A program made the translations under genes and the position numbers. Below are positions 26,657 to 36,245 of a DNA stretch of 64,000 nucleotides, piece after piece. Each line of letters starts with the position of its first letter. The stretch's first letter is position 1. The DNA comes from Weissella paramesenteroides ATCC 33313 (lineage in GTDB: Bacteria; Bacillota; Bacilli; Lactobacillales; Lactobacillaceae). The notes under the pieces are model-generated. The model had not been told where the DNA came from, searched no databases, and was given only the letters and a program-made list of their open reading frames with translations. Where the stretch lies: assembly GCF_000160575.1 (NCBI RefSeq), contig NZ_GG697130.1:107076-171075 (forward strand), read 5' to 3'.

Positions 26657-26692
26657 AAAAAAATCCAGTAACGTTTAACACGTTACTGGATG
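26657..26692 (-). terminator. Intrinsic terminator after the purine permease gene
   Basis: Minus strand: ATCCAGTAACGT and ACGTTACTGGAT form a perfect 12-bp stem followed by TTTTTTG. It separates the permease from comG. Confidence 0.93.
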
Positions 26693-26711
26693 CCAAATAT
26701 TCTATAAAACA

Positions 26712-28163
26712 CTAACTAACTGCAATAACAATAAAATTCAAAACAAACAACAATGAAACTATCCACAAAATAACACTGATTTCGCTGAACTTACGCTTCA
26801 CAGTTTTAATTAACACATAGAAGATAAAGCCGGCTGCAATTCCATATGAAATTGAATATGAGAAGGCCATGAACGCGGAAGTAAAGAATGCTGGTACTGC
26901 TACTTCCATGTCATCCCAATCAATTGCTTTAAATTCATTCATCATCATGATACCAACAACAACTAGGATAGGAGCTGTTGCAGCACTTGGAATAACATTA
27001 ACTAGTGGTGCAGCAATAATCGACAACAAGAATCCAATTGCTACAACAACAGCCGTTAATCCGGTACGACCACCTGCTTTAATACCTGTTGAAGCTTCAA
27101 TAAAAGTTGTCGTATTTGAAGTTCCAAAAATTCCAGCAAACATCGTTGCAAAAGTATCAGCAACCAAGCCACGATCCATTTTTGACTTAAAGCCCTTATT
27201 TTCATAGAATTCCTTTTGGTCTGCCTTTGAGAAAATACCACTAGAAATACCTGTTCCAATAAAGGTTCCAATGGCATCAAACAAACCTGAAAGTCCCATT
27301 GAGAACACTGTCAAAATGACAATCAAAATATTTTTGGGTGAGTTAAACATTGACCACAAGCCATTAGAACCTAAAGCTTGACCAAAAATAGAACCAAAAT
27401 CATGGAATGTTGTCGAAAATGATGATAATCCATTAACATGAGTATTTGTCACACCCATTGGAATACCAATAATCGTTGTTACAAAAACAGAAATCAAAAA
27501 TGCTCCGGGAACATTAGCGACAACCAATAATACCAAGAGTACTAACCCAATCAGCGCTAATAATACTGATGGATCTGTGAATGTTGTTATCTCAGGTGTC
27601 GTACCACCATTACCGGTTAACGTTTCAATAGCTTTCGCTCCACCACCATGAAATGGTGAATTATTTAAGGAAATAATATTTTCTGAATTAACTAAATAAT
27701 TAATAAATCCAGCATTCTTTAAACCAATATAAGCAATAAACAACCCAATACCTGCTGCAATAGCGTGTTTTAGTTGTGCTGGAATTGATTTAACAATCAA
27801 TGATCGAACTTTTGTTAATGTGATAATGACATCTACCAAACCAACTAAAAATACCATCCCCAGGGCTTGTTGCCAAGTATAACCTAAACCAAAAACAATC
27901 GTGTATGTAAACATGGCTTGCATACCAATCGAAGGGGCAAGTGCATATGGCAAATTAGCGAACAAACCTGTAATCAAGGTACCTGTAACAGCTGTTAAAA
28001 TAGTTGCCAAAAAAACACCTTGACTAGGCATACCTGTCAACGAAAGCACTGCAGGATTTAAAAAGATAATATAAGCCATCGCCACAAAGGTCGTAATACC
28101 TGCAATGACCTCAGTCCGTACGGTTGTATGGTTTTCCGATAGCTTAAAGAAACGCTCCAACAT
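26712..28163 (-). CDS. NCS2 family purine permease (guanine/hypoxanthine type)
   Basis: Polytopic proton-coupled nucleobase importer of the AzgA/PbuG branch. The N-terminus ERFFKLSENHTTVRTEVIAGITTFVAMAY is written here only in part: motif VIAGITTFVAMAYII near residue 20 is diagnostic. About 12 membrane segments are visible. GTSNTTTFIEASTGIKAGGRTG near residue 345 contains the family signature NTTTFIES-like loop, and FDAIGTF is also present. At 483 residues it is slightly longer than average. It is preceded by a structured leader with a terminator hairpin, which suggests purine-responsive control. The exact substrate cannot be read from sequence. Confidence 0.9.
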   Translation of the reverse strand: MLERFFKLSENHTTVRTEVIAGITTFVAMAYIIFLNPAVLSLTGMPSQGVFLATILTAVTGTLITGLFANLPYALAPSIGMQAMFTYTIVFGLGYTWQQALGMVFLVGLVDVIITLTKVRSLIVKSIPAQLKHAIAAGIGLFIAYIGLKNAGFINYLVNSENIISLNNSPFHGGGAKAIETLTGNGGTTPEITTFTDPSVLLALIGLVLLVLLVVANVPGAFLISVFVTTIIGIPMGVTNTHVNGLSSFSTTFHDFGSIFGQALGSNGLWSMFNSPKNILIVILTVFSMGLSGLFDAIGTFIGTGISSGIFSKADQKEFYENKGFKSKMDRGLVADTFATMFAGIFGTSNTTTFIEASTGIKAGGRTGLTAVVVAIGFLLSIIAAPLVNVIPSAATAPILVVVGIMMMNEFKAIDWDDMEVAVPAFFTSAFMAFSYSISYGIAAGFIFYVLIKTVKRKFSEISVILWIVSLLFVLNFIVIAVS

Positions 28164-28185
28164 AATAAGTTCTTCTCCCTAAAAA

Positions 28186-28216
28186 AATCATGTTAGCATA
28201 CTCTGCCAACATGATT
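28186..28216 (-). terminator. Leader terminator (attenuator) before the purine permease
   Basis: On the minus strand AATCATGTTGGC and GCTAACATGATT form a 12-bp stem (one G-U) around AGAGTAT, then seven T. It lies 23 bases before the permease start, after the candidate promoter, so it must be bypassed for expression. Its 5' arm and loop contain TGGCAGA, which can pair with TCTGCCA upstream. Confidence 0.85.
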
Positions 28217-28325
28217 AAAGATCAACTAATATATTGCTAGCACCCTTATGGTACAACTAAATAACATAATTAATGTTTAAGTCTGTGGCAGAACACGTTA
28301 ACGACTTCTATTTAAATAAATAATA
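28217..28325 (-). promoter_or_regulatory. Promoter and structured leader of the purine permease, candidate riboswitch
   Basis: A promoter TTGAAT-17-TATTAT lies at 28320-28348. The predicted RNA starts near 28313 with TTAAATA, which pairs with TATTTAG at 28263-28257 to close a domain. Inside is a hairpin, AAGTC paired with GACTT, containing GTG paired with CAC. Its apical loop holds TCTGCCA (28292-28286), which is complementary to TGGCAGA (28208-28202) in the terminator. The purine riboswitch core is not recognisable. The layout (ligand domain, antiterminator, terminator) is an inference. Confidence 0.55.
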
Positions 28326-28372
28326 TTTTAACATTATTCCTAATTCAATTATTAGTCAATAATATTTTCAAT

Positions 28373-28407
28373 AAAAAAAGAACTTGTTCAGTAAACAAGT
28401 TCTTTTA
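28373..28407 (-). terminator. Intrinsic terminator after yebC
   Basis: Minus strand AAAAGAACTTGTT and AACAAGTTCTTTT pair around a short loop and run into TTTTT. It starts 17 bases after the yebC stop. Confidence 0.93.
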
Positions 28408-28423
28408 AAAAGCAAAATAGTAA

Positions 28424-29146
28424 CTATTCAGCTGTTGTAAATACTGCTTGCACGTCGTCATTTTCTTCCAACTCAGCAACCAAATTATCCAATGATTCTT
28501 GCTTATCCTCTGGTACAGCCATTGGATTTTGCGCAACCATTGTCACTTCGTCAATACTAAATTGGTAACCCTTGGCTGCCAAAGCATCACGAACTTCAGG
28601 GAAAGACTTAGGATCAGTGTAAATTTCAAATTGATCATCAAAAGTCTTCATATCTTCTGCCCCAGCATCTAACATATCTTCAAATAATTGATCTTCATCA
28701 ATTTCAGTATCTTCATCACGTTCGATTTCAAGGTAACCCTTACGGTCGAATTGGAATGAAACTGATCCTGAAGTTCCAAGCTCACCACCAAAGTGCTTGA
28801 ATGATGAACGTACAGAAGAAGCTGTACGGTTTGTGTTGTCAGTCAAGGCTTCAACCAAAACTGCAATACCTGCTGGACCATAACCTTCATAAGTTAACTC
28901 TTGATAATTAGCCCCGTTTGCTCCGGAAGCCTTATCAAGTGCTCGTTGGATATTATCCTTAGGCATGTTAGCAGCCTTTGCCTTGTCGATAACGAGACGC
29001 AAACTTGAGTTTGAATCTGGATCAACACCACCAGCTTTTGCTGCCGTATACAAATCACGAGCTAACTTTTGGAAAATCTTACCACGCTTCGCATCTTGGG
29101 CGTTCTTACGTCCTTGGATGTTATGCCATTTACTATGTCCTGACAT
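28424..29146 (-). CDS. yebC: YebC/TACO1 family protein
   Basis: Conserved protein once called a transcriptional regulator and more recently tied to translation of proline-rich stretches in several bacteria. The start [22 protein letters not shown] is diagnostic in its first part (GHSKWHNIQ). [19 protein letters not shown] follows near residue 85. The C-terminal part is acidic. At 240 residues it is full length. It stands alone with its own terminator. Confidence 0.95.
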   Translation of the reverse strand: MSGHSKWHNIQGRKNAQDAKRGKIFQKLARDLYTAAKAGGVDPDSNSSLRLVIDKAKAANMPKDNIQRALDKASGANGANYQELTYEGYGPAGIAVLVEALTDNTNRTASSVRSSFKHFGGELGTSGSVSFQFDRKGYLEIERDEDTEIDEDQLFEDMLDAGAEDMKTFDDQFEIYTDPKSFPEVRDALAAKGYQFSIDEVTMVAQNPMAVPEDKQESLDNLVAELEENDDVQAVFTTAE

Positions 29147-29224
29147 TTTCAGAAACCCCTTTTCTTTCGAAAATTTATCGTCTTATTTTACCATATAATT
29201 AGCGCTCTGACTAGTTTATGTCGC

Positions 29225-31729
29225 TTACACTGACATAAAATCTGCCGGTGTCAAACCATCTAGTCCAATATTTGGACTAATTTTATTACTATTTATCAAA
29301 TCAACAGTCAAAATATAGTTATCTTTTGCAGCAGTTGCTGTTGGTAAATCTGTATCATCATGGGATAATGGTTGACTTGCCAATGAATCTGCTTCATTTT
29401 TTGATTCATCAACTAATTGCTGATTCTCTCGCGAACCTACCTGTTGATTAGCATACTGCATAATACGCGCTTGTAGTGTGGTTTGGCGATTGACACCGGT
29501 CGTTAGCACTGCTTGTTGGTATGCACTTTCCTGTCCAAGTAAGACCAACGATTCACTAGCTCTTGTTAAGCCTGTGTAAAGAAGATTTCTTTGTAGCATT
29601 CTTGAAAAGGCGTTGACCAAAGGCATAATAACTAATTTATATTCAGTTCCTTGCGATTTATGGATGGTGGTAGCATAGGCCAATGTCAACTGTTGCCAAT
29701 TTTCACGGGTATAAATAACCTCACCTGTGTCAAATGAAACTGTTATAACATCTTTTTTGTCTGTATTCGCTTTATCCTTAGCTAATAGAATTGTGGAAAT
29801 ATACCCAATATCTCCATTAAAAACATTATTTTCTGGATCATTCGTTGTTTGCATTACTTTATCGCCAACACGAAATGTAAAAGTGAAATCACCATTTTTT
29901 ACTAAAATCGTTTTCTTTTTATTCGTTATTGGATTAAATATGTTTTGAGCAATTTCGTTCAAATGATTAACGCCAGCCTGTGTTCGATACATTGGTGCTA
30001 ATATTTGCATATCAGCAACCGAATTTCCTTTCTTTTGCCAACTCGTCGCAATTTTTTCGACTAAATTTGGCACCTGTCTTAATTCAGCTGAAAAAAATGA
30101 GCGATCAATTTTCTGATCAGTAAAATCATCAGGTAATCGTCCGTTTTTAACATCATTTGCTAAGGAAATGATTGTTGAGCCTTTACCCTGGCGATGAATT
30201 GTCTCAAGTTCTCGATAATTCAAAATACCACTTGCTAATAAATCATAAAATACACGTCCTGGTCCAACAGATGGCAATTGATCCTTATCACCAACCAAGA
30301 TTACTTGCATATCTGCACGAACAGCGGATAATAAGGTCGCAAATAATTGCGTATCAACCATCGACATTTCATCAACAACTAATAGTTGCCCGGTTAATTC
30401 TTCAATATCAACATCATCTAGGTTTGCTTCACGCCCTGTTATACCTAATAAATGATGAATTGTACTGGCCGCCATGCCAGTTGACTCTTGTAATCGTTTT
30501 GCTGCACGTCCGGTTGGCGCTACTAAATGAACGCCTTGGTCAATCTCATCAGACTTTATGCCATCTTGTCTTAATAACTTTTTCAGAGTTGCAACAACAC
30601 CACTAATAATAGTTGTTTTTCCAGTTCCTGGACCACCAGTCAAGATAAATAACTGGTTTGTTAAAGCTGCGATAATTGCTTCACGTTGCGTTGCATCATA
30701 TTTAAAATCATTAGCAGATTCAACTTCATCCAAATACTTAACAACGTCTTTTCTTGAATAGGTTTGTTGTTTTCTCTCAGTTAAATCAATAAGTTCTTTA
30801 GCAATTTGATTTTCAGATTCAAAAATCTCTCTTATATATAAATAACTACCATCTGCAACTACAACACCCTCTTGAGTCAGTGTTAGTAGTGCCTGTTTAA
30901 TTAAACTTTCATCAACTTCTATGCGTTGGGCATGCTCAAGAAGGTGCTTTGTCGTCGCTAATAAATCCGGTAACACCATATATGTATCCCCGGATTCAAA
31001 TGTCTTCAAATTAATCGCAGCAATAACACCTGCGCTTACACGGCGATCATCCAAAGCATCAATACCTTGTTGTAATGCAAACTGGTCAATTCTTTTAAAT
31101 GAAACACCATCGATATCAATTACTAATTGGTACGGGTTGTTTTTCAATATTGTTAATGTTTCTTGTTGATATTTTTGATAAATTGTTGTGGCTAAATTAG
31201 AGCCAAAGCCAAAATCATTCAATGCAATGATTGCTCGTTCCATACCGTCAGATTTTGCTAGTTGGTCAACAATGACTGTCTGAACTTTCTCTGAAAGACC
31301 GATATTAGATAAAACTTTACTATTATCTAAAATTAAATCAATCGCATCTGTTCCCAAAGTGTCCACAATTTTCGTTGCCGTTGCTTTCCCAACACCTGGA
31401 AATTTTTCACTTGAAAAATAAGCGACTAATCCTGATACCGAGCTGGTAGCCTGCCGATGATAATTCATGGCTACAAACTGAATGCCATAACGAGCATGTT
31501 TTTTCAGTTGTCCTTTAAATTCATAGCTGGCACCTATTTGAATGTCGCCAAAATTACCAGTGACCGTCATTTCGTCATCATCAAAATCAAAATTTTTTTC
31601 TAATATCGTAATCCGCAGAACTTTATAAAAAGAATTTTGCGCCGAGAAAACAATGGTCGCAATTTGACCGACAACTGTTGGTTCTGTGTCAGTTCCATCT
31701 TCAAAAATATCAGTCTGTGTTTCGCTCAT
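29225..31729 (-). CDS. recD2: RecD2-like ATP-dependent DNA helicase
   Basis: 5'-3' superfamily 1B helicase of the RecD2 type, which works without RecBC in replication-linked repair. The N-terminal region (about 1-100) is an OB-like domain, followed by helix-hairpin-helix repeats (FPGVGKATATKIV near 120). Walker A GGPGTGKTT is near residue 365, VDEMSMVD is motif II, LVGDKDQLPSVGPG is motif III, and TIHKSQGTEY is motif V/VI. At 834 residues it is full size. Its start overlaps the TPR gene by 20 bases, with GGGGAG 8 bases upstream. Confidence 0.95.
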   Translation of the reverse strand: MSETQTDIFEDGTDTEPTVVGQIATIVFSAQNSFYKVLRITILEKNFDFDDDEMTVTGNFGDIQIGASYEFKGQLKKHARYGIQFVAMNYHRQATSSVSGLVAYFSSEKFPGVGKATATKIVDTLGTDAIDLILDNSKVLSNIGLSEKVQTVIVDQLAKSDGMERAIIALNDFGFGSNLATTIYQKYQQETLTILKNNPYQLVIDIDGVSFKRIDQFALQQGIDALDDRRVSAGVIAAINLKTFESGDTYMVLPDLLATTKHLLEHAQRIEVDESLIKQALLTLTQEGVVVADGSYLYIREIFESENQIAKELIDLTERKQQTYSRKDVVKYLDEVESANDFKYDATQREAIIAALTNQLFILTGGPGTGKTTIISGVVATLKKLLRQDGIKSDEIDQGVHLVAPTGRAAKRLQESTGMAASTIHHLLGITGREANLDDVDIEELTGQLLVVDEMSMVDTQLFATLLSAVRADMQVILVGDKDQLPSVGPGRVFYDLLASGILNYRELETIHRQGKGSTIISLANDVKNGRLPDDFTDQKIDRSFFSAELRQVPNLVEKIATSWQKKGNSVADMQILAPMYRTQAGVNHLNEIAQNIFNPITNKKKTILVKNGDFTFTFRVGDKVMQTTNDPENNVFNGDIGYISTILLAKDKANTDKKDVITVSFDTGEVIYTRENWQQLTLAYATTIHKSQGTEYKLVIMPLVNAFSRMLQRNLLYTGLTRASESLVLLGQESAYQQAVLTTGVNRQTTLQARIMQYANQQVGSRENQQLVDESKNEADSLASQPLSHDDTDLPTATAAKDNYILTVDLINSNKISPNIGLDGLTPADFMSV

Positions 31730-32378
31730 TGTTTGTGCTCCCCAACATGACCTGAATTAAATCATCTAATCGACTAGCATCTGCTTGATATTGTTTTGGA
31801 TCTATCTTTTTAGCAATTTGCAACCACTGATTGTCCTGTTCATTTAAAGCCATGGCAACAACCCCACGACCCAAATTTGCCGAATAATCATCACTATTTA
31901 TGATTAGTGCGCTATCAAAAGCATCCCTTGCTGCTTTACTATCGCCCAAACTCAACCAAATATTTCCTAACAAAATCTGTGCATTTAAATCGGCATTATC
32001 TTGTTGTACAGCCGTTAACGCAAACGCTAACCCCTGCTTAAATTTATTTTGTGCATAAAAACTTTGCGCCTGCATCATTGTTGCATCATGCTTTAATTTT
32101 GCATCTGTAATCTTATTAAAAAAACTTGTTGCGCGCGAATAATCCGCTGCAGTGTAATAGACATTACCCGTTGCATAGAGTAACTCCTGCTGTGCTGCTT
32201 CATTATTCTTAAAAATAGATAGACTTTTTAACGCCAAGTCTTCTGCCTCAACCAAACTATTAATGACTGTTAAAACATTTACTAAGTCAACATACGCTTG
32301 CCAATGATCCGGATGTTCAGAAATATCTTTAACTAGTTGTTTTATATCTTTTTGAACATCTTCATCTAATTTAGCCAT
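31710..32378 (-). CDS. Tetratricopeptide repeat protein
   Basis: A 222-residue all-helical protein with several TPR-like repeats, for example YYTAADYSRATSFFNKI near 75 and LLGNIWLSLGDSKAARDAFDSAL near 135 (given in part). No signal peptide or membrane helix is present, so it should be cytosolic. TPR proteins mediate protein contacts; no partner can be named. It overlaps recD2 by 20 bases, an order seen in other lactic acid bacteria, so a link with RecD2 is possible but untested. Confidence 0.88.
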   Translation of the reverse strand: MAKLDEDVQKDIKQLVKDISEHPDHWQAYVDLVNVLTVINSLVEAEDLALKSLSIFKNNEAAQQELLYATGNVYYTAADYSRATSFFNKITDAKLKHDATMMQAQSFYAQNKFKQGLAFALTAVQQDNADLNAQILLGNIWLSLGDSKAARDAFDSALIINSDDYSANLGRGVVAMALNEQDNQWLQIAKKIDPKQYQADASRLDDLIQVMLGSTNNERNTD

Positions 32379-32399
32379 TTATTTTTCCTACCTAATTTT

Positions 32400-33062
32400 T
32401 TAAATTGTATTTGATGCATTAGCGGGTACATTCAAATAGCTTGTATCATTTCGAATTAATTCCTTAAATTTAATGCCATCATTTGTTTCAAGAATCGACG
32501 TACTTGTATTACCCAGACCACCACGATCTCTCAAATTAGCTAATGGAATATTTAACAAACCACCCATTCCTGCAGTAAGGGCTGCACCATGACTAAAGAA
32601 GATTAAGTTCACATCTTTTCCACCATAAGCATTTACAGCATCAAAGACTGCTCTTCTAAAGCGTTGTTGAACCGCTTCGAATGTTTCTGCACCTGGAACC
32701 TGGCTAGCATCAAACCTTTCTGGATGATGTCGTGAAGCATCGTACATCGTAAGCCAGTCTTGCTTGACCTCTTTAAACGTTAATCCTTCCCACACCCCAA
32801 ATGAAAACTCTTTTAATCCATTCAAAACGGTTAATTCTGGTTGGTTATTTATATAAGCGAGCGTTTGCTCTGCCGTATCCATAGCACGCTTGATTGGACT
32901 TGTAAAAGCATGGGCAAATGTCACATCACTTAGGTAGTTACCCAAATCAGCAATCTGATCAATTGATTCAGGTAACAATGGTGAATCGCCGCCGGACCCT
33001 TGAAAACGCCCTTCAGCATTCCAAACAGTTTTTCCGTGGCGTATAAAATATAATTTCGTCAT
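32400..33062 (-). CDS. Histidine phosphatase family protein
   Basis: Member of the phosphoglycerate mutase-like superfamily. The catalytic FIRHGKT sits at residues 6-12 with the nucleophilic His9, and the second catalytic His is in FFSHGAAL. Family proteins range from mutases to broad phosphatases; the 220-residue size and lack of full dPGM motifs favour a phosphatase. Start is the ATG at 33062, with GGAG 9 bases upstream. A promoter at 33101-33129 overlaps the ileS terminator. Confidence 0.9.
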   Translation of the reverse strand: MTKLYFIRHGKTVWNAEGRFQGSGGDSPLLPESIDQIADLGNYLSDVTFAHAFTSPIKRAMDTAEQTLAYINNQPELTVLNGLKEFSFGVWEGLTFKEVKQDWLTMYDASRHHPERFDASQVPGAETFEAVQQRFRRAVFDAVNAYGGKDVNLIFFSHGAALTAGMGGLLNIPLANLRDRGGLGNTSTSILETNDGIKFKELIRNDTSYLNVPANASNTI

Positions 33063-33100
33063 GCAGTGATTCTCCAATCCATTTTAAGTAGTTACTATTC

Positions 33101-33129
33101 ATTATAATCAAAAAAACGACTAGAAACAA
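33101..33129 (-). promoter_or_regulatory. Candidate promoter of the histidine phosphatase gene
   Basis: Minus strand TTGTTT, 17-base spacer, TATAAT. The -35 lies in the loop and 3' arm of the ileS terminator, so the same DNA may stop one transcript and start the next. Confidence 0.6.
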
Positions 33130-33143
33130 AGTTCTAGCCGTTC
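33110..33143 (-). terminator. Intrinsic terminator after ileS
   Basis: Minus strand AACGGCTAGAA and TTTCTAGTCGTT form a stem with one G-U pair, followed by TTTTTT. Confidence 0.85.
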
Positions 33144-33156
33144 ATCTGATTAATTA

Positions 33157-35949
33157 TTATTCTAAACCGTCTGTCAATGCTTCTGGGAAGTTTTCACGGA
33201 CAATTTCTGCTTCATGTGCTGACAACATTGGGAAATCCTTATCTGATCCCAAATCAGTATGGTACATTCTGTCTCGTGGTGAAACCTCACCAACCGCATG
33301 TGCGACTTCAATCTTGTAACCATCATAATTTTCAACATCTGCTGATGCATCTGTCACATCTGCTAAGTGTAACTGAGACACAAGCAATAACACGCGAATA
33401 TCTTGTCCTAATGCATCAACCATTTGTGCTTGTTCCTTGGTTAAGTACAAAGTTAAGGCAGCTTCAGCTGGCTTACCAATTAGTTTAGCATTACGGGCTT
33501 CTTCTAGAGCCTTATTCGCTGCATCACGTAATTTCATAAATGAAGACCAATTTGCAAATAATTCAGTATTATCACCCAAATCTTCGACTTCTGGCATATT
33601 TGTTAAGTATGCAAAGTCTTCAGTCTCATAAGGCAAATATTCAAAAATTTCTTCTGCTGTATGTGGCAAAATTGGTAACATCAATTTATCTAATCCAACA
33701 ACAATCTTATACAAAACCGTTTGTAGAGAGCGACGAAGATGACCATTAGGTGCTTCAACATACAAAATGTCCTTCGCAAAGTCCAAATAAAAGGCTGACA
33801 AATCAACATTAATGAAGTTAATGAGTAGTTTATGAACTGATTGGAAGTCATAAGCATCATATGCTGCTTTAAGCTCACTAATCAATTGATTAAATCGTGC
33901 ATAAAAATACTTATCTACTTCTGTTAAATCTTCATACGCCACAGTATCTTCATTTGGATTAAAGTCTGCTGTATTTGCTAATAAGAAACGCATCGTGTTT
34001 CTAATCTTACGATAGATTTCTGAAGTTTGAGATAAGATATCCATCGAAACACGTACATCAGCTGATGTATCCACAGTTGATACCCACAAACGAATGATTT
34101 CAGCACCCATTTGCTTGATAACTTCATTCGGTTCAATGGTATTGCCAATTGATTTCGACATCTTCTCACCATTACCATCTAAAGTAAAGCCTTGTGAAAC
34201 GACTTCCTTGTAAGGTGCCTTACCAGTAACCGCCACTGATGTAATCAATGAAGAATTGAACCAGCCTCGATATTGATCAGAACCTTCCAGAACCAATGTT
34301 TCAGGGAATTCTAATTCTGGTCTAGTTGCCATCACACCTTGATGAGAACTACCTGAATCAAACCAAACATCCATGATATCTGTTTCTTTGGTAAATTCGC
34401 CATTTGGTGAATGCTCGTTCGTATAGCCTTCCGGCAACAAATCTTTTGCTTCACGTTCAAACCACACAGTTGACCCATGTTCAGCAACCAAATCTGCCAC
34501 ATGGTCAATGATATCTGGATCTATAATCGCAGTACCATCTTCTGCGTAAAAAATTGGTAGTGGTACACCCCAGACACGTTGACGAGAAATAACCCAATCG
34601 CCACGATCCCGAATCATGTTGTATAGTCGTTTCTTACCCCATTCTGGCTTGAATGTCACATCATCCAACGCATCCAAAATTTCTTGACGGAAACTATTAA
34701 TTGATGCAAACCATTGTGGTACAGCACGGAAAATAACTGGTTTCTTTGTACGCCAATCAAATGGGTAACTGTGCGTAATTGGTTCTGATTTAACAAGTGC
34801 ATCAACGTCTCTTAACTTCTGTAATGACAATTCATTTGCATCTTCATAGAAGACACCATCAAAATCTTCACCAGCTTCAGCAGTTAAATACCCGCGATCA
34901 TCAACATTCATAATCGGTGTGATACCATAACGCTTACCCGTCATAAAGTCATCTTCACCAAAACCAGGTGCTGTGTGAACAAGACCAGTTCCGGTATCAT
35001 CAGTCACATAGTCTGCCAAAACAACTAAAATGTCACGATCCATATATGGATGTTCTGTCACCATATATTCAAGATCTTTACCTTCAAAAGTTGCCAAGAT
35101 GGTTGGCTCTTCCCAACCAAATTTTTCTGACAAAGATGATAGTAATGACTCAGCAACTAGATACTTTTTAGTTGTGTTCTGAGGTTGAACTTGCACATAT
35201 TTAAAATCAGGGTGAACTGCTAATGCTTGTGAAGCAGGTACAGTCCATGGTGTGGTCGTCCAAGCCACTAAATAAGTGTCTTGATCTAATACCCCTTTAC
35301 CATCTTTGATTTTTTCAGAGATAAATGCTGACTCCGAAGTAACATCATGGTATTCAATTTCAGCCATTGCTAAAGCAGATTCTGACGACCATGACCAGAA
35401 GACTGGCTTCTTACCACGGAAAATCAAATCGCGCTTTGCCATACTACCAAAGACCCGAAGCTGTGCCGCCTCAAATGATGGTTGTAGGGTTAAGTATGGA
35501 TGATCCCAGTCAGCTGAAACTCCTAAACGCTTAAAATCAGCCATCTGCTTTTTAACTTGCTTATGCGCAAATTCATCAGCCATCTTACGCCAAATAACAG
35601 GTCCAACCTTTTTACGATCTTTACCAGCTTTTGTTAACTGTTGTTCAATTGGTAGTCCATGCGTATCCCATCCTGGTACGTATGGTGCATAATAGCCATT
35701 CATAGACTTGTAACGAACAATAATATCCTTTGAAATTTTATTCATTGCATGACCAATATGAATATTTCCATTTGCATATGGAGGACCATCATGTAGCATA
35801 AACGATGGCTTACCAGCATTTAATTTTTGACGGCGCTCATAGACTTTATTTTCAAACCAAATATTTTCGCGTTGTAACTCTGTTTGTGGTAAGTTACCAC
35901 GCATTGGAAACTTGGTTTTACCAAGATTTAATGTTTGCTTGATTTTCAT
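33157..35949 (-). CDS. ileS: Isoleucyl-tRNA synthetase
   Basis: Charges tRNA-Ile; class I enzyme with editing domain. HIGH-type motif [10 protein letters not shown] is near residue 60, the KMSKS loop [10 protein letters not shown] near 600, and editing-site TWTTTPWT-like AWTTTPWT near 230. I choose the second ATG (35949), which has AGGA 7 bases upstream; length 930. The C-terminal region normally carries two Cys pairs that bind zinc. Here the matching places read VSPRDR and MLSAHEAE, with no cysteine. I see no cysteine anywhere in the protein. Expression is controlled by a T-box leader. Confidence 0.96.
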   Translation of the reverse strand: MKIKQTLNLGKTKFPMRGNLPQTELQRENIWFENKVYERRQKLNAGKPSFMLHDGPPYANGNIHIGHAMNKISKDIIVRYKSMNGYYAPYVPGWDTHGLPIEQQLTKAGKDRKKVGPVIWRKMADEFAHKQVKKQMADFKRLGVSADWDHPYLTLQPSFEAAQLRVFGSMAKRDLIFRGKKPVFWSWSSESALAMAEIEYHDVTSESAFISEKIKDGKGVLDQDTYLVAWTTTPWTVPASQALAVHPDFKYVQVQPQNTTKKYLVAESLLSSLSEKFGWEEPTILATFEGKDLEYMVTEHPYMDRDILVVLADYVTDDTGTGLVHTAPGFGEDDFMTGKRYGITPIMNVDDRGYLTAEAGEDFDGVFYEDANELSLQKLRDVDALVKSEPITHSYPFDWRTKKPVIFRAVPQWFASINSFRQEILDALDDVTFKPEWGKKRLYNMIRDRGDWVISRQRVWGVPLPIFYAEDGTAIIDPDIIDHVADLVAEHGSTVWFEREAKDLLPEGYTNEHSPNGEFTKETDIMDVWFDSGSSHQGVMATRPELEFPETLVLEGSDQYRGWFNSSLITSVAVTGKAPYKEVVSQGFTLDGNGEKMSKSIGNTIEPNEVIKQMGAEIIRLWVSTVDTSADVRVSMDILSQTSEIYRKIRNTMRFLLANTADFNPNEDTVAYEDLTEVDKYFYARFNQLISELKAAYDAYDFQSVHKLLINFINVDLSAFYLDFAKDILYVEAPNGHLRRSLQTVLYKIVVGLDKLMLPILPHTAEEIFEYLPYETEDFAYLTNMPEVEDLGDNTELFANWSSFMKLRDAANKALEEARNAKLIGKPAEAALTLYLTKEQAQMVDALGQDIRVLLLVSQLHLADVTDASADVENYDGYKIEVAHAVGEVSPRDRMYHTDLGSDKDFPMLSAHEAEIVRENFPEALTDGLE

Positions 35950-35999
35950 AAGCATTTCCTTTCCTCAACCCTTGCTGATTACCAACAATGAGTTGGTAA

Positions 36000-36215
36000 C
36001 AAAAAACCCGCATCAGTCATTTCTGACTAACGCGGGACGTTTTAACCGTGGTACCACCCGAATTCACAATTTACACTTGTAAATTGCCTCTTCAACATGT
36101 ATGTGTACTGATTCTCTGCTGATAGATATAATTCGTCACTATCTTAGGCTTACACCATTTCCTAAGTCGCTGGTTAGAATAAATTATATTTTTTGGTCAG
36201 AAACTTTACGATATC
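36000..36215 (-). promoter_or_regulatory. T-box leader of ileS
   Basis: The minus strand carries the T-box sequence GGGTGGTACCACGG (36059-36046), which binds the uncharged tRNA acceptor end. A terminator follows: CCCGCGTTAGTCA pairs with TGACTGATGCGGG, then TTTTTT (36036-36001). Upstream is a stem closed by ATATAATT and AATTATAT. It looks shorter than a classical stem I, so I cannot fix the specifier codon; Ile is taken from the gene. Confidence 0.92.
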
Positions 36216-36216
36216 T

Positions 36217-36245
36217 ATAATAACTAATTACTTATCCTTATTCAA
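36217..36245 (-). promoter_or_regulatory. Candidate promoter of the ileS leader
   Basis: Minus strand TTGAAT, 17 bases, TATTAT. The -35 is inside the last codons of divIVA. Confidence 0.7.

Noticed and set aside
26593-26660. Competence sigma factor (ComX/SigH) box before comGA
   Set aside because: The short gap contains AGGATGGG, which vaguely resembles a SigH -35, but no matching -10 is present.
28217-28325. Classical purine riboswitch
   Set aside because: I looked for the conserved core blocks upstream of the purine permease and could not find them; a diverged member cannot be excluded, so it is reported as a candidate leader only.
30172-30606. 144-codon plus-strand open frame opposite recD2
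   Set aside because: Lies wholly inside the recD2 helicase core, including Walker A codons; composition rich in Leu, Gln and His as expected for a shadow.
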